Position numbers and translations under genes: made by a program
Notes under the pieces: generated by a model
What the model was told of the DNA's origin: nothing
The model's database searches: none
What the model saw: only the letters and a program-made list of their open reading frames with translations
Assembly (NCBI GenBank): GCA_030674155.1
Contig: CM060339.1
Span: forward strand, 39,956,581-40,020,580
DNA: 64,000 nt
Direction: 5' to 3'
Source of the DNA: Stramonita haemastoma
Lineage: Eukaryota > Mollusca > Gastropoda > Neogastropoda > Muricidae
Part shown: piece after piece, positions 35,190 through 45,110 of the stretch
Layout: each line of letters begins with the position of its first letter
Position numbering within the stretch: position 1 is the stretch's first letter

Positions 35190-35600
35190 ACTGCCGTGAC
35201 ACATCAGACAAGAGTGGGTGTGAATGCTGTGACACATCAGACAGGAGTGGGTGTGAACTGTTGTGACACATCAGACAGGAGTGGGTGTGAACTGCTGTGA
35301 CACATTCAGCTTCCTCCATACCTGTCAGACATGGATCCCTGTCAGCACATGAGAGGAAAACAGATTCCAAGCCATGGACACAAAGTTTCACTGCAAGATG
35401 GGGAACACCAAATACACTGAGCTGTCACCAATGGACAAGTGTCACCATGTGTCAGTGTTCCATTGTCCATGTGTCAGTGTTCCATTGCCTATTTGTTAGT
35501 ATTCCATTGTCCATGTGTCAGTGTTCCATTGCGTATGTGTCAGTGTTCCATTGTCCATACGTCAGTGTTCCATTGTCCATGTGTCAGCAAGTGTGTCACA
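35190..35600. repeat. 34-bp and 22-bp minisatellites
   Basis: 34-bp units (tgtgacacatcagacaggag) three times at 35195-35305, and 22-bp units (gtgtcagtgttccattgtcc) about seven times at 35447-35590. Confidence 0.88.
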
Positions 35601-35925
35601 CTGTCTGTTCCCCTGTGTGTGTGTGTGTTTGTGTGTGTGTTTGTGCGTGTGTGTGTGTGCACGTGTGTTTGTGCTGTGCGTGTTTGTGTGCGTGTGTATG
35701 TGTGTGTCTGTGTGTGTGTTTGTGTGTCTGTGTGTGTGTGTGTTTTGTGTGGTGTGTGTATGTGTGGTGTATGAATGTGTGCGAGTGTGTGCATGTGTGT
35801 GTGCATGGGCATGTGTGTGTGTGTTTGTGTGTGTGTCTGAGTGTGTGTGTTTTGTGTTGTGTGTGTGTGGTGTATGAGTGTGTGTACATGTGTGTGCGCA
35901 TGGGCATGTGTGTGGGCGCGTGTTG
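35601..35925. repeat. Interrupted (TG)n
   Basis: TG-rich tract with GC and T interruptions. Confidence 0.92.
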
Positions 35926-36445
35926 TGTTTTATTGTTTACATCCAGTCCCTGTGTGTATGCTGTTTTGTAAATGTCATCTGTTTTCTGTTTCCACCGGCA
36001 CATGATGGCCTACTCTTACAAAAAGCGGAACAGGATTTAACGTGTGCGCAAGATGTTCTGCGTGCGTTGGCACATGGGATCTCGGTTTAAAGTCTCATCC
36101 AAGGGACTTTTGGGGAGAGTGGATTCAGCACTGATGTTAACTCCAAGAGAAAAATCTCCTCGACCGGAATCAAACCCGGGTTGGGGAAGAGGGGGGGGGG
36201 GGGGGGGTGATATGCTGCAGATGTTGTTTATTTAAATTTATTCTTTTATATCGAGGCTAATGGAATAAGTATGCATGTACTTTTTTTTACATCCAGTCCC
36301 CATGTGCATGCAGTTTTGTAAATGTTGTCATCAGTTCCCACTGGCGCACAGTGGCCTACTCTTTTGAAAAGCAGAACAGGATTTAATGTGTGCGCAAGAT
36401 GTTCTGCGTACATTCACAAATGACATCGGTTTATAGTCTCATCCA
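35926..36445 (-). repeat. Two S1 SINE copies, tandem
   Basis: Reverse copies at about 35926-36185 and 36235-36445. A poly-G run (36190-36208) stands where the first copy's head should be. Confidence 0.8.
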
Positions 36446-36489
36446 AAAGACTCTTGTGGGAGAGTTATGGACATTGTGTACATTTGTAT

Positions 36490-36655
36490 TTTGTACCACT
36501 TTATGTCACAGCAGATTTCTCTGCACGAAATTTGAGCTGCTCTCCCCGAAAGTTCTGGGCCCAAATGGGGTCTGAACCACCGCACACTCCGACCCAGACT
36601 TTTTGCTTTCTAGGCAAGGCGCGTTACCACCTAGACCACCGATCCATACCATGTA
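36490..36655 (-). repeat. S2/S6 chimeric SINE fragment
   Basis: S2 end (taccactttatgtcacagca) joined to the S6 head region. The minus strand reads ggatcggtggtctaggtggt (A-box) and ggtggttcagaccccatttg (B-box). Confidence 0.65.
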
Positions 36656-36769
36656 TGGATGTATGTATACATACACGTTCATTCTGTGAGTTGCAAGGTT
36701 GGTATGTGGAGATAGTGGAGAACAGGACTGGGAGGAAGACAGTCAGGACTGTGGCAGAGGTAATTGTTT

Positions 36770-37035
36770 TTTATTTTATTTATTTTCTACCACTTTATGT
36801 CAGCAGATTTCTCTGCGTGAAATTTGGGCTGATTTCCCCGGGGGAGAGTGCGTCACCACACGTGCAGTGCCTACCCATTATTTTTTTTTTCCTTCAGGGA
36901 TGGTGTCTAAACATGACACCTGTGTGCATGCTGGTTTTTTTAAAGTAATTTTGTCATCCAGTCCTACCGGCACACAGTGGCCTGTATGTGTTCGCACATG
37001 GGGCCTTGGTTTATAGTCTCATCTGAATGACTTAT
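36770..37035 (-). repeat. SINE, family S2 (between Q1 and P1)
   Basis: Inserted directly after the Q1 donor. The same arrangement, Q donor then S2, follows Q2 (38010-38310) and Q3 (40175-40470), so the SINE was present before these units were duplicated. Confidence 0.8.
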
Positions 37036-37146
37036 TCTCTCTGTGTGTGTATTGGGGGGGAGTGGGTGTATGGGGGGTGGGGGGAGTGACATGTCAATCT
37101 ACTGATAATGGTTTTTGTTGCTTTCCCAGGTTTTCTATACCAAGAC

Positions 37147-37407
37147 TTGACTTACTTGACTTATGCCTGTGGGTTCCCTTGGGAACAAAGGGCCACAACA
37201 GCACTCCTCCAACGGACTCGGTCCTGGGAGATCCTCTTCAGCTCGGCCCACGTCATTCCGGCTGCCTTCGTCTCTGCTTCAATGCTTCTGTGCCAGGTCT
37301 GTTTTGGTCGACCTACTTCTCCGCTTCCCTTGTGGGTTCCAGTCAAGGGCCTGCCTGGTGACATCTGAAGCAGGCTTGTGGAGCGTATGGCGATCCATCC
37401 CCATTTC
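37147..37407 (-). pseudogene. LINE 3'-end fragment inserted in cassette P1
   Basis: The minus strand encodes GRPKQTWHRSIEAETKAAGM and then ELKRISQDRVRWRSAV, a LINE reverse transcriptase C-terminus. It ends in an (aagtc)n-type tail. The cassette sequence ttttctataccaagac on the left is repeated as tttccataccaagac on the right, a target-site duplication of about 15 bp, so the LINE landed inside the cassette. Confidence 0.8.
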
Positions 37408-37710
37408 TTTCCATACCAAGACAATGAGAAAATCAGGTGGTTCGCACATTTTTATTAGGTAAGTGCCGTTTGTTTTATTTATTTTATTCTTTTATATCAA
37501 GGATAACGAAATAAGCACTCGTCTTTTTTTTTACATCCAATTCCCCTGTGTATACAGTTTTGTAGATCTTGTCATCTGTTCCCACTGGCACACAGTGGCC
37601 TACTCTTTTGAAAAGCAGAACAAGATTTAACGTGTGCACAAGATGTTGTGCATACATTCACATACGGCTTCGGTTTATAGTCTCATCTGAAGACTCTTTG
37701 TGGAAGAGTT

Positions 37711-37935
37711 GTGGACATTGTGTACATGTATACATACACGTTTATTCTGTGAGTTGTGGACATTGTGTACATGTATACATACACTTTCATTCTGTGAGTT
37801 GTGGACATTGTGTACATGTATACATACACTTTCATTCTGTGAGTTGTGGACATTGTGTACATGTATACATACACGTTTATTCTGTGAGTTGTGGACATTG
37901 TGTATATGTATACATACACGTTCATTCTGTGAGTT
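37711..37935 (+). repeat. 45-bp tandem repeat, 5 copies, before Q2
   Basis: Units begin at 37711, 37756, 37801, 37846 and 37891 (gtggacattgtgtacatgta). A single unit precedes Q3 (40045-40090) and a partial one precedes Q1, so the repeat belongs to the cassette unit and expanded only here. Confidence 0.92.
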
Positions 37936-38494
37936 GCAAGGTTGGTGTGTGGGGACAGTGGAAGACAGGACTGGGAGGAAGACAGTCAGGACTGTGGCAG
38001 AGGTAATTATTTTTTTTTTATACCACTTTATGTCACAGCAGATTTCTCTGCATGAAAATCAGGCTGCTCTCCCCGGTGGGAGCGTATCGCCACAAGTGCA
38101 ACGCCTACCCATTATTTTTTTTCCATCAGGGATGGTGTCTAAACATGACACCTGTGTGCATGCTGTTTTTTTTATTAACTTTGTCATTGGCTCCTACCGG
38201 CACATGATAGCCTGCTCTTCCGAAAGGTGGAACGGGTTTTTAACGTGTGCGCAAGATGTTCTGCATGCGTTCCCACATGGGGCCTCGGTTTACAGTCTCA
38301 TCCGAATGACTTACTCTGTGTGTGGGGGGGGGGGGGGGAGTGGGTGTATGGGGGAGGGGAGGAGAGGGGGGAGGGAGTGACATGTCAATCTGCTGATGAT
38401 GGTTTCTGTTTTATTCCAAGGTTTTCCATACCAAGATAATCAGAAAATCAGACGGCTGGCACATTTTTTATTAGGTAAGTGCTGTGTGTTTGTT

Positions 38495-38785
38495 TTAGTT
38501 AAAGTCTGTCCCAAGCCTAAGGCTCATCAGGCGGGTGCTTATCCCAGTTTCTGAGGCAAGCAACTGAGAGTCATAGACTCCCCCCTGGATAGGATGCCAG
38601 TCTATCGCAGGGTTAACCCCCAACACAAGGTTGGTACCCCTTTTACACCTGGGTGGGTTGAGAAAATAGCCGTAAAGTGCCTTTTCCAAGGTCACAACGC
38701 CGTAGCCGAAAGCTGGGATCGACTTGCAACCTTTAGATTACGAGTCCAACGCCCTAACCACTAGACTACAGCGGCGCTGTGTGTT
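38495..38785 (-). repeat. SINE, family S3
   Basis: Reverse copy of the element at 9450-9745, inserted just after the P2 donor. Confidence 0.85.
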
Positions 38786-38789
38786 TGTT

Positions 38790-41700
38790 TTATTTATCTT
38801 TATTCATTAATATTGAGGATAATGGAATAAGCACTCATGTGCTTTTTTTTACAATCCAATCCCCATGTGTATACAGTTTTGTAGATCTTGTCATCTGTTC
38901 CCAGTGGTACACAATGGCCTACTCTTACAAAAAGCGAAACAGGATTTAATATGTGACAAGGTTCGTTCTTCGCACATGGAGCATCGGTTTATAGTCTCAT
39001 CTGAAGGACTTTTGGGGAGAGTGGAGTTAGCACTGAAGTTAACTCCAGGGGAAAATATCCCTCGAACGGAGTTGAACTTGGGTCAACAAATTGCGAGCAC
39101 AATGTTCTGACCAATTTCTCTGTGTGTGTTGGGGGGGGGTGGGGGGAGTGACATGTCAATCTACTGATAAGGTTCCTGTTTTATTCCCAGGTTTTCCACT
39201 ACCGAGACAATCAGAAAATCAGGTGGCTGGCACATTTTCTATAACGTAAGTGCTGTTTGTTTGGATTGATTTTTATTTCATTCTTTTAATAATCAGGGGA
39301 TTAATGGAATATAACACTCAGGTTGGGTGCTTTTTTGTGCACATTCTAATCCCCATGTGTATGCAGTTTTAGTAAATCTTGGTCACTTTTCCACTGGCAT
39401 ACAGTGGCTTACTCTTTTGAAAAGCAGAACAGGGATGGTGTCTGAACATTACAACTGTGTTCATGCTGAATTAAAAAAAGAATTGTAATCTGCTCCTACG
39501 GCACATAATGTCTGCTTCTTCCTGAAAGGCGGAACGGGGTTTTAACGTGTGCACAAGATGTTCTGCATGCGTTCACACACGGGGCCTCGGTTTATAGTCT
39601 CATCTGAATGACTTGCACTGTGTGTGTGTGTGCAGGGGGTGGTCGGGGTGGGGAGTGGGGGTAGAGGGAGTGGTGTATGGGGTAGGGGGGGGGGTAGTGA
39701 CATGTTAATGTACTGATAATGGTTTCTTTGCATTCCCAGGTTTTCCATACAAGACAATCAGAAAATCAGGAGGCTGGCACATTTTTATTAGGTAAGTGCT
39801 GTTTGTTTGTTTATTTATTTAATTCTTTTATATCGAGGATAACAGAATAAGCGCTCTTGTGCTTTTTTACATCCAGTCCCCATGTGTATACAGTTTTGTA
39901 GATCTTGTCATCTGTTCCTACTGGCACAGTGGCCGGCCTACTCTCTTGAAAAGCAGAACAGGATTTAACATGTGCGCAAGTTTTGCATACATTCACATAC
40001 AGCCTCGTATTATAGTTTCATCCAAGGACTCTTGTGGGAGAGTTGTGGACATTGTGTACATGTATACATACACGTTCATTCTGTGAGTTGCAAGGTCGGT
40101 GTGTGGAGACAGTGGAAGACAGGACTGGGAGGAAAACCATCAGGACTTTGGCAGAGGTAATTATTTTTTATTTTATTTATTTTATACCACTTTATGGCAC
40201 AGCAGGTTTCTCCTGTGTGAAATTCGGGCTGCTCTCCCCAGGGAGACCGCGTTGCCACAAGTGCAGCGCCTACCCATTATTTATTTTCCCCTCAGGGATG
40301 GTGATCTAAACACGACACCTGTGTGCATGCTGTTTTTTTTATAATTTTGACATCCCTCCTACCGGCACACAATGGCCTGCTCTTCCAAAACGCGGAACTG
40401 GGTTTTAACGTGTGCGCAAGATGTTCTGCGTGCGTTCGCACATGGGGCCTTGGTTTAGTCTCATCGAATGACTTACTCTTTTTGTGTGAGTGAGGGGGGG
40501 GGGAGGGGAGAGTGACTTGTCCATCTACTGATAATGGTTTCTTTTTATTCCCAGGTTTTCCATACCAAGACAATCAGAAAATCAGGTGGCTGGCATTTTT
40601 TTATTAGGTAAGTGCTGTTTGTTTTATTTATTTATTGTATTCTTTTATATCGAGGACAACAGATTAAACACTCATGTTTTTTTTTTACATCCAGTCCCCA
40701 TGTGTATGCAGTTTTGTAAATATTGTCGTCTGTTCCAACCGGCACTTAATGGCCTACTCTTACGAAAAGCGGAACAGGATTTAACATGTGCGCAAGATGT
40801 TCTGCGTGTGTATGTGCACGGGCCTTAGTTGATAGACTAATCTGAAGGACTTTTGAGGAGAGTGGAGTTAGCACTGAAGTTAACTCCAGGGGAATAAATC
40901 CCCTCGAACAGGAGTCAACTCCGTCGTCAAATTGCGAGCACAATGTTCTGACCAATTTGTGTGTGTGTAGTTGGGGGATGGGGGTGGGGGGGGGAGAGGA
41001 AGTGTGTATGGGGGAGTGACATGTCAATCTACTGATAATGGTTTCTGTTTTATTCCCAGGTTTTCCATACTAAGAGAATCAGAAAATCAGGTGCTGGCAC
41101 ATTTTGTATTAGGTAAGTGCTGTTTGTTTGTTTTTTTATTTATTTTACTCTTTTAATATCGAGGATAACGGAGTAAACACATACTTTTTTTTACATCCAA
41201 TCCCCATGTGTATACAGTTTTGTAAATTTGGTCATCTGTTCCCACTGGCCACAGTGGCCTACTCTTTTGAAAAGCAGAACGGGATTTAACATGTGCGCAA
41301 GATGTTCTGTGTACATTCACATACAGCCTCAGTTTACAGTCTCATCTGAATGACTTACCTCTGTGTGGTGGGGGAGGGGGGGGGGGAGTGACATGTCAAT
41401 CTACTGATAATGGTTTCTGTTTTATTCCCAGGTTTTCCATACCTAGACAATCAGAAAATCAGGTGGCTGGCACATTTTTTATTAGGTAAGTGCTGTTTGT
41501 TTTATTTATTTTTATCTTTTATATTGAGGAAACAGAATAAACACTCATGTGTTTTTTTTATATCCAATCCCCATGTGTATACAGTTTTATAGATCTTGTC
41601 ATCTGTTCCCACTGGTACACAGTGGCCTACTCTTACAAAAAGTGAAACAGGATTTAACATGTGCACAAGATGTTTCCATGCATTCGCACACGGGGCTCAG

Positions 41701-42275
41701 TTTATAGTCTCATCCGAAAGACTTTTGGGGAGAGTGATGTTTACTCAAGGGGAAGTATCCCTCGAACAAGAATCAAAATTGGGTCATCAAATTGTGAGCG
41801 CAATATTCTGACCACTAGGCTATCCGCCCCACTGCTGTGTGTGTGTGTGCATGTGTTTGGGGGACAGGTTGTGTTGGAGACAGTATTAAATGAAAACATG
41901 GCATCAGCAATGTTTGTGTGTGTGTGTGTTAGCAGGGTTGCTGTTTGAATACACAGATTTGTGTGCAGATAATAGAAGGTAACTGACTTTGTTTCTCAGT
42001 GTGTGTGTTATTTATTTTATTTATTTATTTTATTTTATTCTTTTATATTGAGGATAAAGGAATAAGCACTCGTGTGCTTTTTTTCATTCAGTCCCCGTGT
42101 GTATGCAGCTTTATAAATCTTGTCATCTGTTCCCACCGGCACACAATGGACTATTCTTATGAAAAGCGGTTCAGGATTTAACATGTGCGCAAGATGCTCT
42201 GCGTGCGTTTGCACATGGAGCATTGGTTTACAGTCTCATCCGAAAGACTTTGGGGAGAGTAGGGTCAGTACTGTG
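38790..42275 (-). repeat. S1/S2 SINE copies in P/Q introns
   Basis: S1 reverse copies at about 38790-39115, 39270-39425 (joined to an S2 part, 39435-39610), 39815-40025, 40625-40955, 41145-41355, 41505-41830 and 42020-42270. All lie in the same orientation, opposite to the cassettes. Most follow the donor of a P cassette after 15-40 bp, consistent with duplication together with the cassette. Confidence 0.75.
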
Positions 42276-42722
42276 TCTGTGCGAGAGAGAGATAGAGCGT
42301 GCTTTATAAATATCTTTAAAAGACATTTTTGAAACAATTTATTTTTGTTGTTCCCATTTTTGTGTATTGTTTGTTTATACTTGTTCACATCTCCAAAAAT
42401 TTTTGTTTTCCTTTTGTGTTCAATTTTGTGTGTGTTCATTTTGTGTTTGTGATGTCACAGCTTTGGTGAATCCCAGGACCATGTGACGACAATGGGAAGG
42501 GACAGTTAGAGGCTGGAGTCTGCCTCTGAGAGGTGTGTGTGAGATTACACATATTTGTACAATAATGTACAGAAATAGATGGCTTTTTTTTATTTTTTAA
42601 AAATTGTTTAAATTTTTTTACCATGGGTTAGTACATGAAGAAACTGAAAACATCAGGGGGGGCAGGGGGGGGTTGTGGAGATAATACTGAAAATGTTATG
42701 GACATGTTATGTGATTTGTAAG
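42276..42722. other. Unassigned intronic sequence
   Basis: Unique AT-rich sequence with a G-run near 42655. It carries the phrase ggctggagtctgcctctgag, which resembles the start of the A/B intron. No gene. Confidence 0.4.
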
Positions 42723-43221
42723 GTTGGTGTGTGGAGGACAGGACTGGCAGAGGTAATTACTTTGTGGGTGAGGGTGTATGTGCAGAGGTGGGGAGGAGGG
42801 GGAGTGACATGACATTCTACTGATGATGGTTTCTGTTTTTGTTCCCAGTGTTTTTTTTCCCCAACGCAATCAGACAGTAAGGGGACTGTTACGTTTTTAT
42901 GAGCTAAGTGGTGTGTGTGTGTGTCTTAACCACTTGACTGTGGCATCTGTCGAACCTTGAAATGATTTATGTTGTAAATGAGAAAAGTTGACACAGGTGT
43001 TTGTAATCTTGTGTGCTGAAGCCAATGCATTTCTCTGCAGCTGTTATGTATATTAATTTGTGTTTGTGCGTTTCAGGGTGGGTGTTCCATGATGACCAAG
43101 GACTGGTGGTGCCATCTTTTTTTTCTGTGGTAAGTATTCAGTTTGTACATTTTGGGGGGGGGGGGTGTATAGATGGTGTCTATATATTCTGTTTGTGTGT
43201 TTCAGCGTTGGTGTTCCAAGA

Positions 43222-43512
43222 TCTTTTATTTTGAAGATCTCCTGACCACAGTCAAAAAACGCAAACTGAAGTGGTATGGGCACGTCGCAAGATCAACAGG
43301 CTTGCCAAGACGATTCTGCAGGGAACTATGCAAGGCGGGAGAAGGAGAGGCAGGCAGAGAAAGAGATGGGAGGACAACATCCGAGAGTGGATGGGCCTCA
43401 GGCTGAGTGACACCCTGAGAAAGGTTGAGGACAGCGGGAAATAGAGCTGGTTGCGAGTTCTTCCGTGGCGCCCCTACGGTCTGAATACACTACAAGATAG
43501 AAGAAGAGGAAG
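43222..43512 (+). pseudogene. RTE LINE 3'-end fragment inserted in cassette D1
   Basis: The frame gives LLTTVKKRKLKWYGHVARST, followed in a shifted frame by LQGTMQGGRRRGRQ. Flanks gttccaagat and gttcccagat are a likely 10-bp target duplication of the D cassette. Confidence 0.78.
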
Positions 43513-44216
43513 AAGTTCCCAGATGGCTGAGGACTGATGGCGCCATCTTTTTTTTCTGTGGTAAGTACTTAGTCTGTACAATTGTGTCTTGTCCCAGGGG
43601 GAGGGGGGGGGGGGGAGGGGGGGGGGGAGTAGAATTTCATGTATTTGTGTATAGGCATGTTCTACATCTGTTCTTTTCTGTGTGTTACATGTAAGAACTG
43701 CGTGCGTGAGTGTGTTTATTTGTATTGTATTTTATATTGAGGATATCAGAATAAGCACTCATGTGCCCTATGTATATGCATTTTTGTAAATTTGTCATCT
43801 GTTCCCTCTTGCACATAATGGCTTACTGTTTCGTAAAGAGAAATACGCATTAATTTTTGTTTGTGCGTTTCAGGGTGGGTGTTCCATGATGACCAAGGAC
43901 TGGTGATGCCATTTTTTTTCTGTGGTAAGTATTCAGTTTGTACATTTTGGGGGAGGGGGGGGGTGTTGTGTATAGATGGTGTCTATATATTCTGTTTGTG
44001 CGTTTCAGCGTTGGTGTTCCCAGATAGCTGAGGACTGATGGCGACAACTTTTTTCTTTGTGGTAAGTTCTCAGTCCGTACATTTGTGTCTTGTCCCAGGT
44101 GGGGGGGGGGGGAGGGGGGAGGCAGGGGGGGGCGTTCATGTATTTGTGTGTAGGCATGTTCTACATCTGTTCTTTTCTGTGTGTTACATGTAGGTACTGC
44201 GTGCGTGGGGGATTGA

Positions 44217-44462
44217 TTAGCCATACGCTCCACAAGCCTGCTTCAAACGTCACCAGGAAGGCCCTTGACTGGACCCCACAAGGGAAGCGGAAAGTAGGTC
44301 GACCAAAACAGACCTGGTGCAGAAGCATTGAAGCAGAGACGAAGGCAGCCGGAATGACGTGGGCCGAGCTGAAGAGGATCTCCCAGAACCGAGTCCGTTG
44401 GAGGAGTGTTGTTGCAGCCCTTTGTTCCCCAGGGAATCCACAGGCATAAGTCAAGTAAGTCA
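44217..44462 (+). pseudogene. LINE reverse transcriptase C-terminal fragment
   Basis: Open frame with GKRKVGRPKQTWCRSIEAET and ELKRISQNRVRWRSVVAALC, ending in (aagtc)n. Same subfamily as the insert at 37147-37407 but in the opposite orientation and in an intron of the C/D block. Confidence 0.8.
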
Positions 44463-45110
44463 AGTCACTTCGTGCATGTGTGTGTTTATTTATATATTTT
44501 TAAATATATTATTTTGAGGTGTATGTGTGTATGTGTTCTTCTAACACAATGGCTTGTTTTCACAGAATTTGTTGAGAGTTCTCGCTTGCTGGCTTTTTAA
44601 AAAAAATTACCTTCCTTTTTTAAAAAAATACTATTTCCTTGGAAAAAAATAACGGATGAAAAGGGGGAGAAGGGGAGGAAAGGTTGGAGTTAGTTGGGGG
44701 GTTGAAAATGATGCGTGTCATAAATCAGAAAGGGTTGACACAAGTGTGTGTCCTCATCGTGTCAAACATTGAACATTTTTTTCCTGTTTCTCAGCTAGAG
44801 CTCCAGGGTTCATCAGTGGTGAGATTTCGCATATGCGACCATTTTTAAACATCTCCATAAAGGTAGCCACATTCCAGCTTGAAATGTTTGCGGGGTATGT
44901 TCATGTTTCCATAACCCACTGAAGTCTGACATGAATTATTGGGTCTTGAATGTGCATAGTTCATCTTGTGCATGTGTATTTAGATGAAAGGCATTCAGGC
45001 ACTGGCAGGTCTGCACTTGAAGTTGACCTGGGTAGTCTTAAAAATCCCCACACTTCAGTTCACCAAACTGCATCACGGTTTGAACCCATGGCTTGATGGA
45101 TCCATGGTAT
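44463..45110. other. Unassigned sequence in C/D block
   Basis: AT-rich. Includes a dispersed phrase (cagtggtgagatttcgcata) at 44810-44890 that also occurs at 26370 and 54490. A degenerate S1/SINE end is at 44960-45070. Confidence 0.4.

Larger units (their letters stand above)
36690..42915 (+). other. Cassette exon array, block P/Q
   Basis: Exon-like cassettes with splice signals on the plus strand. P type (52-55 bp, core ccatacc-aagacaatcagaa) at 37130-37458 (interrupted), 38421-38474, 39191-39245, 39740-39791, 40555-40607, 41060-41112, 41432-41485 and 42849-42910 (decayed donor). Most have ttattcccag as acceptor, with ctactgataat 20-30 bp upstream (branch-point-like), and ag|gtaagtgct as donor. 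Q type (62 bp, core gttggtgtgtggagacagtg) at 36698-36759, 37941-38002, 40095-40156 and a shortened 42723-42752, with donor gag|gtaatt. Introns are filled with S1/S2 SINEs and G-rich runs. P is open in two frames, and several copies are 53 or 55 bp, so a common coding frame is not kept. Confidence 0.6.

Noticed and set aside
36454..38380. Frames of 145-226 codons with LWTLCTCIHT repeats
   Set aside because: Translation of the 45-bp repeat and adjoining S2 SINE. It crosses cassette donors and is not a plausible exon.
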